A stretch of 64,000 nt of DNA from positions 21,557,483 through 21,621,482 of the forward strand of contig CP092884.1 in assembly GCA_030710605.1 (NCBI GenBank), read 5' to 3'. The translations under genes and the position numbers were made by a program. This document shows positions 29,521 through 39,509 of the stretch, one piece after another (positions within the stretch are counted from its first letter, which is position 1; every line of letters starts with the position of its first letter). This DNA comes from Cordylochernes scorpioides (Eukaryota > Arthropoda > Arachnida > Pseudoscorpiones > Chernetidae). The notes beneath the pieces were generated by a model. The model saw only the letters and a program-made list of their open reading frames with translations. It did not search any database and had not been told where the DNA came from.

Positions 29521-30775
29521 CCTTAAAGGTTAAACCAGAAACCAGGCGGGCCTCTTCAGATGAAGACCTGAGCAGCAGTTTCAGCCCTTTCTCCATTACT
29601 GCCAAACCATGCCTCTTCGACCAAATAGAAAGAAAATTTAGGTTGGAAGGGAGATAGGGTAATAGCTGAGCCTTAGATACTACATAAATCAACTAATGAA
29701 CTGAGCAAGTATCATCTTCTTCATTTTCAAACCTAACTCAAAAAATGCTTTTTTCAGTTCAGAAGTTAAATTTATTCGGTTCCCTAGACTTAATCAGATT
29801 GAAACATACTTATCCCTTAGTGTTAAACTTTAAATCATATTGTGTTTTTTTTTTAAATTCTTTTTGGGTATAAGGACTGTAAGAGACTGATAAGAAATTA
29901 GTAATACAGTTAAATGATTATTACAAATACAGGAAAATATGATCATATCCCAAGCCTTTAACAATGTGTGTCAACAAGGGAACAGGAAAATCTAACATTA
30001 AATAACATAGAAAAATAAACTTTGTCTGATGTTGGTAGGTTCAGATTATGGTCCAAATTGTGTTCATACACTCTAAATAATAGAACTGCAGGAAAATAAT
30101 AAGATATTAGAAGTACGATAGGATAAGGATTAATTGGAACTACAAGAAAGTACGATTAAATTCAAACAAGTTAAGAATGTGCGTCATACCATAAATGGAA
30201 ATATCAGCTTCATCAGACAAAGAAATAAGTCCCTTGTCTGAAGATGGTAAAAATGCTTTCCCATAATAAATCACATCATCAGTTTATTTGAATTGGTCTT
30301 AACGGTACCGTATATTCTATATGTAGTCCTATCTATACTTTTTATTTAAGTATTATATATGTGGACCAGTACCTGTTATTTCTGCTAAATAAGGAAGTTT
30401 AGGAATTTTAAGTTTTAGTGCTTCATATCAATTAGATTGAATGTTCATTCTTTATACCCCCCTTTATAAAGATTGAACAAGCATAGATAATTGTTATGTA
30501 TGCTATAAGGAGAGGAAAAAAATATTCTAAAGTTATCGTATAAATTTAAAGGATCAAACAAAGTAAGAATTAGAGAAAATACAGAAATAAAGGTATGGTA
30601 TTGGTAAGCACGGGTAATAAGACCAAATCCAAACAAATAAACAATGTGCGACATTTCGGCATCAGCGCCGTTACAATCTTCAGACAAGTCTGAAGAGGGT
30701 AACAACGCCGCTACCGAAATGCCACACACCACTCATTCACTCGGACCCGGTCCCATTACCTTGTGTTTATAATCT
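29521..30775. repeat. region of degenerate CTGAAGA-type repeats
   Basis: Three related decayed blocks occur near 29550-29620, 30180-30270 and 30600-30730, with TCAGAYRAAG/TCTGAAGA cores and the GAAATGYC or GAAAAT-like second box in the last one. The last block is a short foldback (ACATTTCGG on the left, CCGAAATG on the right). They resemble ribozyme-bearing Penelope repeats but keep no stem I. No coding sequence is seen. Confidence 0.4.
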
Positions 30776-30776
30776 A

Positions 30777-30815
30777 CTAGCCGAATGACCCGGGCAACGC
30801 CCGTGTTTTACCCGA
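30777..30815 (-). mobile_element. Helitron 3' terminus
   Basis: The minus strand ends ACGGGCGTTGCCCGGGTCAT, TCGG, CTAG: a GC hairpin 8 bases from a CTRR end, identical in layout to the Helitron at 33284-34038. The matching 5' end was not located. Confidence 0.6.
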
Positions 30816-31981
30816 TTGAATGTTTTGATTCAAATACTATTTGTTACAATTATAATTTGGCGCCTTAAATAAATGCATATGTTAGTTAATAACTATAGCC
30901 TATGTGCTTTATCTGTCTATGTACTGTTGGCTTCCGTAGGCGTCTCTTACTGGGAAAAAGAAAGAGAGGATTCCATTTGGTTATTAACTAATATATGCAT
31001 TTATTTAAGGAGCGACCCGCTCCAACACAATAGTTACAAAAACGAAAATGCGAGTGGGGGGGGGGGGGGGGGGGGCAAAGGTGGCGTGATCGTAGCCGAC
31101 CAATAGGAGGGCGCCATTAAAAAAAAAAGCAAACCGTGACAGAGTTGATTGATTAGGAGATTAGGAGATGAAGAATGACGCTCGTAACTGTATATAGAAT
31201 AATCCAAATTGTGCCTTATCAGTATGGTATTGGTGTTTCAGAATATTGAATTTAATAGTTTCTATTAGTGTAGACGGAATTTTTTTATTTTATTAATTTA
31301 AAATCTTAATTATTATTTGTTCTAAGTCCAATTAAAAGGGGTGAAGAAAAAAGGAAAACAAAAAACAAAATTTAAAAATAATAAAAATAAAAAATAAAGA
31401 AAAGGAGAGAAAGATGAGGTGGAAAAATAAAAGAAATTTTCTTTGAAAATATTTATAATAGCTTATAAATACACTCAATTAGTGTGATAGCATTCCTTAT
31501 GAATGTTATGATTTCAAGAGTATTTACCTATAATTAAATTATTTATTATCTAGATTAGCGGAATGTAGTTAGTGTTGGTGAATCAAGAGAGATAGATGAT
31601 TTGACTCTTGTTAGTTGCATCATTGTCTTCAAGTGAAAGTAGTATTTAGATTGCGCGTTCCAGTTGAAGTCAGTATTGCTGTTAACATTATTGTAGATCA
31701 TTCATTTATATGTATTGAATTACGGTTCATGTTATCAACTTAAAATTCAATATATGTATGTTACAATTAACATCACAAGCAAATTCTACTCACCCAGGGG
31801 GACACGGTTAATGTCTATAAATAAATTTTCGATTTTAAAGTTAGCGGAGAAAAACAAGTTTGAATATCCGGTCAAAAGTTAATTAAATTCTCATAGTGAA
31901 ATTTTTAAAGTCATCGAAGTTGAAATTGTAAGAAAATTTATTTTTGTGAAGATATTTTCTGATTGCTAAAATGTTAATTTT
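30816..31981. other. spacer with a long G-run
   Basis: A run of about 20 G lies at 31056-31075 and could form a G-quadruplex or be an assembly-sensitive homopolymer. The rest is AT-rich with no recognised gene. Confidence 0.5.
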
Positions 31982-32533
31982 TTAAATTGTATTTTGGCTG
32001 AATCCATTTTTTTGAAATTCCTCATTTAAGTTTTTAATTTTACTTATAAAGTTGTTTAATTTGTTGTTAATTCTGTATAATCTTAGAAATTGTCCAAAAT
32101 AGATACCTTTGGTGCAATTTTTTGATATATTTGAATCTTGTCTATTATATTTAATAATGTTGAAATCGAAATTTGATCTTTTGTCATATACTTCTATACT
32201 TTTTTCTTTTAGATTTATGTATAAATCGAGGAAGTTGACTTTTTGATTAAATTTGATTTTTTCATTATTTTTTAGATTTAGATACGGAGGATAGATTTTT
32301 TCTATTAATTTTGAAAATTTGTTATTATTGAATATAAGAATGTCATCTACGTATCGGAACAACCACCAGTTAACTTTGTTAAGAGAAAAGAATTCCCTCT
32401 CATACCAAAATAACAGGAGGTTGGCCAATAATGGACTCAATGACGTACTCATCGAGTCCATTTTTGGCCAACCTCCTGAGCACATGTGCTTTACAGAAGG
32501 CAGAGCGCCATCTGGTGGAACAGAAATCAACAA
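31982..32533 (-). pseudogene. Penelope-like reverse transcriptase fragment
   Basis: The minus-strand frame holds the C-terminal half of a reverse transcriptase. SLSPLLANLL is motif B' (usually GSPLSP.LANL). WLFRYVDDILIF is the catalytic YxDD box (residues 61-64). FLDLYI is the following conserved block, then a thumb-like YFGQFLRLYR segment. The enzyme would copy element RNA into DNA. This pattern fits Penelope-like elements, and the frame adjoins a ribozyme-family terminal repeat. The first 24 codons come from that repeat. The fingers, the first catalytic aspartate (motif A) and any GIY-YIG endonuclease are missing, so it is broken. Another reverse transcriptase class cannot be excluded. Confidence 0.65.
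32505..32518 (-). promoter_or_regulatory. CTCF-consensus match in repeat A
   Basis: The minus strand reads CCACCAGATGGCGC, a full match to CCASYAGRKGGCRS. Confidence 0.5.
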
Positions 32534-32678
32534 AACATTGATTTAGCATGTTCCCTGATATTTGGCCAACCCAATTTCTTGATAAATCAATCGTGGATCG
32601 CTTTTCTTGATTTATCAAGAAATTGGGTTGGCCAAATATCAGGGAACAGGCTAAATCAATGTTTTGTTGATTTCTGTT

Positions 32679-32692
32679 CCACCAGATGGCGC
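32679..32692 (+). promoter_or_regulatory. CTCF-consensus match in repeat A
   Basis: CCACCAGATGGCGC is a full match. It lies 160 bp from, and convergent to, the inverse site in the left arm. Confidence 0.5.
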
Positions 32693-33157
32693 TCTGCCTT
32701 CTGTAAAGCACATGTGCTCCTGGTCAGGATATGCCATTTTTATTTTTGATTTCAACACCTTATCTTTTTATCTTTTATTTTTTCTTTCGTTTTTTCATAT
32801 ATATATATATATATGTTTGTCGGCTATGCACGCCCTCAATATGTAGCTAATCTCGCTGAAATTTGAACAGGACAGAGTTAAATCTGGAAGAGTTTTTTGT
32901 GTCGCACTTTTAACCAAGAAAAATTACAATTAACCAAGTACTGAGCAACAATATTTTTTTTAGTCAGAAATGATTATGACAATATTGCTGTATCATGCCT
33001 GATTGACATAAACAAAATTCTTTAGGGGAATATTCACTAAAGCAGACCACGGGCGAAGCCTGATACTAATTTTTAGTAGGCAGGAACAAAATTCTACCAG
33101 CGAAACATTCACTTGAGCAGAAGACACACGAAGCCAGGTCACCTCTCTATATAAAAT

Positions 33158-33200
33158 ATCGTTTCTCGGCCTTTTGGCTAAGATCATGTAGTATATCTCT
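33158..33200 (+). pseudogene. U2 spliceosomal RNA 5' fragment
   Basis: ATCGTTTCTCGGCCTTTTGG followed by CTAAGATCATGTAGTAT matches the first 40 or so bases of U2 snRNA, with one substitution and a two-base deletion. This part includes the stem I loop but stops at the branch-point recognition region (GTAGTAT). The downstream sequence is unrelated, so this is a truncated pseudogene. Confidence 0.85.
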
Positions 33201-33283
33201 AGATATTTTTATTTACATATATCTTTTTAAAAATCTATTTAGTAGAGAGAGTGGATATGTTTGCTCGAAAAATATATTTTATA

Positions 33284-34038
33284 TCTATATATATAAAAAT
33301 GAATGTTTGTATGTTTGTTTGTCTGTTTGTTGGTTTGTTTGTCTACTCCTATACAAATTCGCAGTAGTTCACTAATTCAAACCAAAATTTCCATACATAG
33401 GTAAAAAATAACGAGGATGACGATAGGCTATTTTAAAATATATATAAATCATTTATTAAAACTATATATTCAAATTATTCAACTTAGCTCACGAGCAGCG
33501 CCCTCTAGAACACTCAGGCGGGCGATGGCGGCGCGCGACGATTGGCTGCCGGCGCAGCACGTGACTTCCCTGCCCCCTGCCCCCCCCCGCCTAGTAAATG
33601 AGATCTCCCGGCTGACGGCCGGTTGCGCTCACGAGCAGCGCCCTCTAGAACGCGTGACGATTTTGACGGCGCGGGGCGCTCCCAGTTGGACAGTTGCACG
33701 GGGGCAGAGTGACCTCGCGGGTGCCCTCCGGGAACTACGTCCATCTTTCATATGTAATATACATTTAATCTTGTAAACCCGGGCGTTGCCCGGGTCATTC
33801 GTCTACAAATTCGCAGTAGTTCACTAATTCAAACCAAAATTTCCATACATAGGTAAAAGAATACTGGGAAGACGATAGGCTATTTTAAAAATTTTGCTTT
33901 TTAAAAATTTTGCTGTATCATGTTTGATTATCAGATACAAAATTATTTCGGGAAAAATTCCAAAAAACAGAGACCACGGGTGAAACAGGGTACATTTAAT
34001 AGGGTAAAACCCGGGCGTTGCCCGGGTCATTCGGCTAG
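33284..34038 (+). mobile_element. non-autonomous Helitron with GC-rich cargo
   Basis: The 5' end is TCTATATATATAAAAATGAA preceded by A. The 3' end is a hairpin (CCCGGGCGTTGCCCGGG), 8 bases, then CTAG followed by T. TC...CTRR ends, a subterminal hairpin and insertion between A and T with no duplication are the signature of Helitrons. An internal copy of the 3' hairpin at 33777-33795 is followed by a repeat of the 5' subterminal block (ACAAATTCGCAGTAGTTCAC), so two elements are joined in tandem. No Rep/helicase is encoded. Confidence 0.85.
33487..33760 (+). promoter_or_regulatory. CpG-rich segment carried by the Helitron
   Basis: In a window of about one-third GC, this block is strongly GC- and CpG-rich. 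It contains GCGATGGCGGCGCGCGACGA, an inverse CCAAT box (GATTGGCTG), an E-box CACGTG, and a C-run. CTCACGAGCAGCGCCCTCTA occurs twice (33488 and 33629). This composition is that of a promoter CpG island. I infer capture of a host gene start, as Helitrons often do. The donor gene is unknown. Confidence 0.5.
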
Positions 34039-34099
34039 TATTATATAAATATATAATGTAAAGAATATTATTATCATTATTATCATAATATTCTGTGTG

Positions 34100-34184
34100 T
34101 TCCGGAATATTATTATCAATAATATTCGTTAGGCAAAGTTTCACTCGGATAAAACCCGGGCGAAGCCGAGTACACATCCGCTAG
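34100..34184 (+). mobile_element. second Helitron-like 3' terminus
   Basis: TTTCACTCGGATAAAACCCG, a GGGCGAAGCC hairpin, GAGTACACATCCG, then CTAG at 34181-34184 followed by T. It is a different subfamily from the neighbouring element (compare 28140). Confidence 0.55.
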
Positions 34185-34394
34185 TATATATATATATAGA
34201 CGATCAGTGACATCAAAATATGAAACTTTCTTAAGTTTTGTCCATGAGTGTATTTGGTTAAAGCGCAAATCACATAAAATAGAGTGAATTAGATTTTAAA
34301 ATCGATATTTCGAGTTTCTCAAATCAATTTTACATTACAAAAATTGGTCGTCTTTAAAACCAAAATACCAAATTTGATAAATATTAAAATCATA

Positions 34395-34521
34395 GAAGAC
34401 ATATCCTGACAACGAGCACAGCGCCATCTAGTGGAACAGAAATCAACTAAACGTTGATTTAGCCTGTTCCTTGATAATTCGCCAACACATTTTCTTAATA
34501 AATCAGGAAAATTCAACCACT
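34395..34521 (-). mobile_element. Penelope-like repeat A, truncated at the ribozyme site
   Basis: Plus-strand order ACATATCCTGACAACGAGCA, GCGCCATCTAGTGG, TTGATTTAGCCTGTTCC, TTCTTAATAAATCAGG, ending CAACCAC at 34520. On the minus strand it therefore starts GTGGTTG, within one base of the expected ribozyme-generated 5' end. Confidence 0.75.
34421..34434 (-). promoter_or_regulatory. CTCF-consensus match in repeat A
   Basis: The minus strand reads CCACTAGATGGCGC, a full match to CCASYAGRKGGCRS. Confidence 0.5.
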
Positions 34522-34727
34522 TAATACTCGTTTTTATTGGAAATTAAGTGTATTTTCATTTGTATGGACGATGATTCAAAACTTGAAAAAAGCTTCACTT
34601 TAAATTAATAATTATTTATAATTCCCGATTCAATACTAAATCCAACCCAAGACCACGGATATCTGATTCCTTAGGTTGGTTTAAAAAGCAATAATCGCCG
34701 ATACCTATAATATTAATTAGTTCTATA

Positions 34728-34877
34728 CAGAATGGCCCATAAGTTCCGAACCCTTTTTTTTTTATTAAAAGGCAAACTAGAGTAAAAAACTATAACTATT
34801 TTAGGTAATAGATAGATCTAGTTTGCCTTTTAATTTTTAATAAAAAATAAAAAATTTGGGACTTATGGGCCACCTTG
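34728..34877. mobile_element. mariner-type MITE
   Basis: Inverted ends CAGAATGGCCCATAAGTTCC and the inverse of CAAGGTGGCCCATAAGTCCC are flanked by TA (34726-34727 and 34878-34879). An inner inverted block (AAAGGCAAACTAGA / TCTAGTTTGCCTTTTA) makes it fold. Length 150 bp. Confidence 0.85.
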
Positions 34878-34896
34878 TATATAGGTTACACTAGAC

Positions 34897-35049
34897 CAGG
34901 AGTCGGAAAACTTTTGAGTCGGAAAAGTCAAAAATTATGATTTACAAAGTTTTTAAAGACCCACATTTTTTCTTGCCACAAATAAATAGTACACGCATAA
35001 ATAATATTTGCATATGGAACTATATAAAGCCGCAATTGGCCGACCCCTG
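34897..35049. mobile_element. hAT MITE with exact 8 bp target duplication
   Basis: It begins CAGGAGTCGG and ends CCGACCCCTG. CACTAGAC is exact at 34889-34896 and 35050-35057. An 8 bp duplication with CAGGGGTCGG-type ends is diagnostic of hAT elements. A sister copy lies at 36206. Confidence 0.9.
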
Positions 35050-35399
35050 CACTAGACGATTGATCCAAGCAATGCCTGGATTTTCCCAAAGGGCAATTTT
35101 ACCTGAGTGTATGTAGAATAAAAAAAAAAACCTTTTGCGTGGCGTTTTCAAATCAAAATTTCAAATATCAGTTTAATTATATTTTAGTTATTAGTTAACT
35201 AATCATTGTGATATGCGATATCATTATTGGTCCCACATAAATAACCAAAAGACAGAATTTTACTTTTATATCGATATATAGATAGAGGAATGTCTGTTCG
35301 ACGAACTGATTTAAAATGGCAGCGAACTAAGTTTTAAATGATTTGTCAAACATAAGTTAATAATGTGTCATTTATATCTAAGAAATAAAACCATTAATC

Positions 35400-35520
35400 A
35401 TGAATGTTTTTATTTTTCAAATAAAACAAACTTTCATTAATGCGGTGAAAATATTGGGAGGGCTTGGCTCATCAGTATTGAACCCTCCCAGCGGTTGCGC
35501 CAATTTAATCTACCAGACCG
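35400..35520 (-). repeat. interspersed repeat family 3, interrupted by a SINE
   Basis: This inverse copy carries GGAGGGCTTGGCTCATCAGT, CCCTCCCAGCGGTTGCGCC and AATTTAATCTACCAGACCG. It resumes at 35821 after the SINE. Confidence 0.7.
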
Positions 35521-35806
35521 GATGGTCTAAACCGTTGGTTTTCGACCGCTACGACCCGGGTTCGATTCCCGCATTGGGCACTTTTTTCTGATAAAAAAAG
35601 CTCCAATGGCCCCCGATTATTGCAAAAGTCCAACCCCACCAGCGAGTGCAAGTAACCAAACGGGGCTCTGGCACATTTGTAAGTGCAAAGTCGAACTGGT
35701 TTTCACATGTGTAGATATGTGGTGCACTTATAATAAAAGCAGTCGCCTACTTCTACCCACCATGATTATCATGGCCTGTACCATGTGTACTAGGGATAAG
35801 CAAAAA
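35521..35806 (+). mobile_element. tRNA-derived SINE, family 1
   Basis: It starts GATGGTCTAAACCGTTGG, slightly 5'-truncated, with B box GGGTTCGATTCCC, the shared body and an A-rich tail. AATCTACCAGACCG is exact at 35507-35520 and 35807-35820, a 14 bp target duplication within the family 3 repeat. Confidence 0.93.
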
Positions 35807-35864
35807 AATCTACCAGACCGCTTTTTAGAGAATTAATATAATATTAAAAGAATTGAAATTTTTG

Positions 35865-36011
35865 AAATGTAGACATAGGGAAAGGTACTCAGAGTGCCAT
35901 GTACATAAAGATAAAAGGACAAATATTCCAATCTTAAATGAAATTAAACCTCTATTAGATCCTAAGAATCCCAAATATGTAAACAAAGAATGGTCTACTT
36001 TGAACATATAA
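35865..36011 (+). pseudogene. unidentified open segment
   Basis: A 48-codon stretch without ATG encodes a charged peptide (CRHRERYSECHVHKDKRTN, LLDPKNPKYVNKEWSTLNI) ending in TAA. The mix of residues looks more protein-like than other frames nearby. No family is recognised. It may be a transposon coding remnant. Confidence 0.2.
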
Positions 36012-36205
36012 TAAGAGCAAATGGCTTAGAAAAGATGTTGATGTTAGAAAGAAATTGAAGAAAGAAGAAAGAGGGGAAGAAATGAGCTGGCTAGGTCTCT
36101 AGATGAGCTGTGGGTGATGGTCACTAACAGATCAGATTGGAGAATATTTGTCCATATGGTCACCAATAGTCTAATTTGACTTGAAGGACTAACGACAACC
36201 TAGTA

Positions 36206-36406
36206 CTGGGGTCGGCAAACTGCGGCTCGCGAGCCACACGCGGCTCTTGGATGTGAAGCTGCGGCTCTTTATATAGTTCCATACGCAAATACTTATTTAT
36301 GCGAGTACTTTTTATTTTTGGCAAGAAAAAAAATGTGTGGCTCTTTAAAAACTTTGATATTTTGTAAATTGTAATTTTTGACTCTTCCGACTCAAAAGTT
36401 AGCTTG
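36206..36406. mobile_element. hAT MITE with exact 8 bp target duplication
   Basis: It begins CTGGGGTCGGCAAACTGCGG. ACCTAGTA is exact at 36198-36205 and 36407-36414. It shares TATATAGTTCCATACGCAAA and the GACTCAAAAGTT block, in inverse, with 34897-35049. The right end is deleted to TTAGCTTG. Confidence 0.9.
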
Positions 36407-36585
36407 ACCTAGTATATTGGACGAATCTTCTTATACACGTGATATTGATTTGTATAAAAGTCATCATTTATTTATCATTTTCGGCTTCAGAATAACCGAA
36501 ATATATGTTAACGTCATTACATAGAAGGATTTTTAACTTTTTTCATTTATACATTTATGTGATAAAATAAATAAATAGGTTTTTT

Positions 36586-36640
36586 TACAGTTCCAAATTG
36601 GGTTTATTAGGTATCGTTCAAAAAGAGTAATCTAGATTAA
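36586..36640 (-). repeat. tail fragment of SINE family 2
   Basis: The inverse of the AGAGCGGTACCTAATAAAG-type tail (GGTATCGTTCAAAAAGAGTA). The tRNA head is missing. Confidence 0.55.
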
Positions 36641-36759
36641 AGAAGTCTGAAATATATGCAACTTTGATTTGGTATTAACCAAGGAATGGCCATCAAAAAC
36701 TAATCGTTAAATAGATATATCACACACAAACATCTTTATTAAAACATATATATTACACA

Positions 36760-37104
36760 TTGTGTAAATATATGAAATTTTTCCCATTTGGAATTCCTTT
36801 TTATTTTAGTCCAAATTTTTATAACTCACAGTTAATCACAAATCATGGTAATTTTGGAAAATTTCTGTCGAAAATCGGGGCAACGGATGATCCTAGCTGC
36901 TTCTGCGGAAAAGAAAACCAAAACTCAATACATTTATTGATAGAATGTCCAATCTTTCACAGCTAAAGAAGTAATCATTTTTATCCCATCGAAGCAATGT
37001 GCGAATTTGTATATAACAAAGACACCTATGCAAAATTCAATAATTTTTTTAAATTCATTTTAGATTTTATTTTCTGTTTGAGAAAACCTATCTTTCAGTT
37101 TTAA
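36760..37104 (+). pseudogene. LINE reverse transcriptase C-terminal fragment (R1/I-like)
   Basis: The frame to 36966 encodes NSQLITNHGNFGKFLSKIGA, then a CFC...H...C cluster (CFCGKENQNSIHLLIEC). This is the LLTGHG-x-FxxYLxRI plus zinc-knuckle tail that follows the reverse transcriptase in R1- and I-type LINEs. A TAA at 36964-36966 breaks it. The next frame continues with a plausible end (EFVYNKDTYAKFNNFFKFIL). Everything upstream is absent, so it is a dead 5'-truncated copy. Confidence 0.7.
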
Positions 37105-37279
37105 TTTTATTTTTAGTCCTGTTATTGAATTGTATATAAAATGTATTTAGGCGTAAGTATCCCAAGCTGAGATATCGCGTCCGATATGTCAAATAAATAA
37201 AATTTAAAAAAAAACATATAGTCTTGTACATTGATTCGTCACGGAGAGTCTGCGTAAGAAAATAATAAAATATATGCTA

Positions 37280-37439
37280 CAGTAGAACCTCCCTGTAAAG
37301 GACACCTAATTGCAGAGCCAAAGTGTCCTTTAGGGAGAGATGTCCTCTTACCGGAGAGTTGCTAAATAGTAAAAATGATAATTTTGCAAATGAAAACTGT
37401 CCTTTGTAGAGAGGTGTCGGCCAAAGGGAGGTTCTACTG
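37280..37439. mobile_element. MITE of the CAGTAGAACCTC family
   Basis: Ends are CAGTAGAACCTCCC and GGGAGGTTCTACTG, flanked by TA on both sides. The body matches 49800-49958 and 60464-60645. Confidence 0.88.
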
Positions 37440-37441
37440 TA

Positions 37442-38181
37442 ATTACATTTAATGATAATAATGAAAATGGCATATACACGAGAATACCTAAGACAATTAG
37501 TTTCATGTAAATGGATTTGTAAAAGTTCAAGAAAAACAAAAAGATAAAAATAATACAAAATAAAAACACGGGTATTTACATATGATATACATGCATATAT
37601 AAACTTTTTTTCAAAAGACCTTTCGTCATATATTAAAATTTCTCAACCTAATAAGGGGGACAAAAATTTAGAAACTGGACATGTAAACAGTATTTTATTT
37701 AAAACGGGATATTATTAAAATGGGGAAGTTCTTTATTTAATAAATGAGAGGGAATCACCACTAATATAAGCACCAAACGAAAAGAGTACCATATAAACAA
37801 AGATAAAAAGTCTCTGCTAAGAAGAATAAAAGAGTATTTTTTTCAATTGGTGTATGTGAGTTACCCAGCGATTATTTTCGGTGGTAAAATTAAATTTCAA
37901 ACGATTTGGTGAAAAAGGGAATCTATAGTTAAATAGGGATTCCTTCACATGTATTGTATAGCTAGAACTATAATAATAATAATCTCTAGAAATCGATTAA
38001 ATTCTTAAATCGGGGATCGATAAATCGAAAAGGTATGTTGTATTTCCTTATTTAAAAATAAAATTTGAGCCTATCGTATGTATGCATAAAGGTGTATTCT
38101 GTTGGAATAATTGTATTCATCAGATACTGGAGGGTTATGTAGAAATATCCTGGCACGTGTCACTCATGTGATCAGGACAAT
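37442..38181. other. spacer, no gene seen
   Basis: AT-rich; nothing recognised. Confidence 0.45.
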
Positions 38182-38190
38182 GATTGACGT

Positions 38191-39216
38191 GGTGAATCCC
38201 CAGAATTGGGTATATTTGGTAGGTGGCGCTGTACGTTGCCACCGCCGTACCTTAGAGGCGTTTTACACGAGTTAAAGATACCATTTCGGTGAAATACTTT
38301 TAATTTTACCAATTTAAATATAAAAAATTAAATTATAATTTTAAAAAAGATTTAACAGTTAAAAAAACATTTTTTCAAAAATAAAATATTAAACTAATTT
38401 TTCTAAAAACGAACATTATTTTTTTAATTATCTGAAACTAACCTAATTCAACTTATCTAAAACTAACCTTATTTATATTTACACTACCTTTTTAATTTCA
38501 AAATTAAATTAAAATACGTTTATAATGTTAAATAATAACATTTTTTAAAATAGACTTTCTGGTTCACACTTTTGTATCTAATCAATTATGTATTTTTTTA
38601 TTTATCTCTATTAAAAAATTCTGTATAGTTTTGATCAAAATATTTTAAGTGCCATATTTTCAAGTCATATATTTATACACAAGTTTTATATTTATTTTAC
38701 AAATATTGTATAAGATGTGATAAATAAACTTTGTAAAAAATTTTTAATACATTTTTAATAACATGACGTTATGTTATATTCTAATAGGTAAAATAGGTTA
38801 GTTTTAGACGGCTTATAAATTAGGTTAGTTTCTGATAGGTTATAAATTAGGTTATTTTAAGGTGTGTTATAAAAAGGTTAGTTTCATTAATTAAAATAGG
38901 TTAGTTTCAGATAGGTTAAATTAGGTAAGTTTAATCGCTAAATAAGGTTAGTTTTAGATAAGTTGAATTAGGTTAGTTTCAGATAATTAAAAAAATTATG
39001 TTCGTTTATAGAAAAATAAGTTTATATTTTATTTTAAAAATGTTTTTTAACTGTTAAATCTTTTTAAAAATTATATTGGTAAATTAAAACTAAATTGGTA
39101 GATTTCAAAGTATTTCACCGAAATTGTATTTTTAACTCGTGTAAAACGCCTCGAAGGTACGGCGGTGGCAACGTACAGCGCCACCTACCAAATATACCCA
39201 ATTCTGGGGATTCACC
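38191..39216. mobile_element. Mutator-like element with long inverted repeats and exact 9 bp duplication
   Basis: The termini GGTGAATCCCCAGAATTGGG and the inverse CCCAATTCTGGGGATTCACC begin inverted arms of about 280 bp (to about 38472, and from about 38935). GATTGACGT is exact at 38182-38190 and 39217-39225. Long inverted repeats with a 9 bp target duplication are characteristic of Mutator-like elements. The 460 bp centre is AT-rich and noncoding, with repeated AGGTTAGTTTYAGATA motifs. The element is non-autonomous. Foldback-type elements are the alternative. Confidence 0.8.
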
Positions 39217-39509
39217 GATTGACGTAATCAGGAATTTCCAACTTTCCACATAGTGTGTTCACTATATACAAACAGATGTGAGAGAGTTAGCTAGGGCTGT
39301 GTGAGAGGAACAAGTTGGCTCCATACCATTGGAGAATACCAGAACTGGAGCAAGGATATGAGCGGACGTTGGGAAGGGCGTGGTTGGCACGTGCCTGGAT
39401 CTTGGCAAATATTCTTATCGCTAGACGAGATCTACCTATGTTGAACCTAACGTAGACGTCTGAATTTCTTATATTTCTTCTATGGACTTAGATTGTTATC
39501 ATTCTCTTA

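Larger units (their letters stand above)
32425..32745. mobile_element. foldback Penelope-like repeat A joined to the reverse transcriptase
   Basis: Inverted arms carry CAGAGCGCCATCTGGTGG (left) and CCACCAGATGGCGCTCTG (right) around GATAAATCAATCGTGGATCG. The right unit starts at 32592 with CGTGGATCG, the base right after the ribozyme cut in full copies. The left part also includes a small inverted duplicate of the motif B' coding sequence (GGCCAATAATGGACTC / GAGTCCATTTTTGGCC). Confidence 0.75.

Noticed and set aside
30640-30720. Intact CTGAAGA-type hammerhead pair
   Set aside because: Core boxes are present on both strands, but stem I is missing because the two units are joined directly at the first core box.
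38790-38980. Interstitial telomere repeat (TTAGG)n
   Set aside because: AGGTTAG motifs are spaced irregularly inside a longer AGGTTAGTTTCAGATA unit, and the same block is inverted in the other arm. It belongs to the element.
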